A stretch of DNA of 5,643 nt from CAZCCM01 sp964616165 (GTDB lineage: Bacteria > Bacillota > Clostridia > TANB77 > CAG-508), in contig CAZTTS010000020.1 in NCBI GenBank assembly GCA_964616165.1, positions 1 to 5,643 on the forward strand, written 5' to 3'. The notes under the pieces were generated by a model. That model was not told where the DNA came from, ran no database searches, and saw nothing but the letters and a program-made list of their open reading frames with translations. The position numbers and the translations under genes are program-made. Shown piece by piece: positions 5,537 through 5,643 of this stretch; within the stretch, counting starts at the first letter, position 1, and the number at the start of each line of letters is the position of its first letter.

Positions 5537-5560
5537 ATTTATATGTTTATAACCTTATGT
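5537..5560. repeat. Octamer array D (upstream of the 94-aa promoter)
   Basis: Three in-register 8-bp units begin at 5537, 5545 and 5553, with a possible degenerate unit at 5529. The last two give TTATAACCTTATGT (5547-5560), identical to a stretch of array C exactly 100 bases away. It sits about 35 bases upstream of the -35 box. Together with array C it brackets the promoter. Confidence 0.55.
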
Positions 5561-5567
5561 ATAGTAT

Positions 5568-5603
5568 AAATATAAGAACTGTAAATTTACAGTTCTTATA
5601 TTT
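5568..5603. terminator. Perfect 36-bp palindrome, probable bidirectional terminator
   Basis: Two 18-base arms meet without spacer at 5585/5586, centred on AAATTT, with no mismatch. It begins at the stop codon of the partial gene on its right. As RNA it forms a long hairpin with a 4-base or larger loop and T-rich ends, so a terminator for that gene is the simplest reading. The U-tract on the minus strand is short and interrupted and the stem is AT-rich, so a protein-binding or cruciform site is also possible. Confidence 0.55.
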
Positions 5604-5643
5604 TAATATCCAAAATCTCTCCTTATGGAAGCACTAACAGATA
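5603..5643 (-). CDS. C-terminal end of an upstream gene (partial)
   Basis: A minus-strand frame open from the window edge encodes 12 residues ending in SIRRDFGY and a TAA at 5603-5605. The other two minus-strand frames are closed by stops within this stretch. The palindrome that starts at its stop codon supports a real gene end. Too little is visible to name the product; a plasmid replication or regulatory protein is a guess from context only. Confidence 0.45.
   Translation of the reverse strand, partial: SVSASIRRDFGY

Noticed and set aside
4389..5560. CRISPR array
   Set aside because: The repeats are 8 bp long, tandem without spacers, and degenerate, which fits protein-binding sites and not CRISPR repeats.

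Overview
The window reads as part of a plasmid (or a plasmid-like integrated element) from a low-GC Firmicute, most likely a Clostridium relative. The DNA is very AT-rich, codons favour AGA, ATA and TTA, ribosome binding sites are strong and of the AGGAG type, and promoters are sigma-A-like. Every gene I accept lies on the minus strand, so transcription runs from high to low coordinates.

Upstream part (5643 to about 4370). The last 12 codons of a gene enter from the right edge and stop at 5603, inside a perfect 36-bp palindrome (5568-5603) that probably ends its transcript. An AT-rich control region follows (5399-5567). It holds a near-consensus promoter (-35 at 5496-5501, extended -10 at 5473-5478) with arrays of an 8-bp repeat on both sides. 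The promoter serves a 94-aa protein with an N-terminal ribbon-helix-helix-like (RHH) segment and a C-terminal coiled coil. Next come a 67-aa protein of unknown function with a distinctly higher GC content and a 115-aa protein that I think belongs to DUF6075.

Downstream part (4345 to 41). A tightly packed operon contains parA (Walker ATPase of the short, type Ib class), a 93-aa RHH protein that is probably the centromere-binding partner, a fused restriction-methylation subunit, a two-domain specificity subunit, and a 120-aa unknown protein. A hairpin with a T-tract at 41-67 follows. The restriction genes resemble the BcgI (type IIB) layout: the A subunit carries a D..ExK nuclease segment ahead of an N6-adenine methylase domain, and the B subunit carries two target-recognition domains. 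No separate restriction gene or C-protein gene is present.

How the parts fit. Octamer arrays built on a TTATAAG-type unit (consensus NNTTATAA) occur in the control regions in front of the 94-aa gene, the DUF6075-like gene and parA, and they overlap two of the predicted promoters. The simplest model is one RHH protein that binds all of them, as both partition-complex site and repressor, similar in logic to protein omega of pSM19035. Because the restriction-modification genes follow parA and the RHH gene without a visible internal promoter or terminator, partition and restriction-based maintenance would share one autoregulated transcript. The binding model is inference; the repeats, spacings and motifs are read directly from the sequence.
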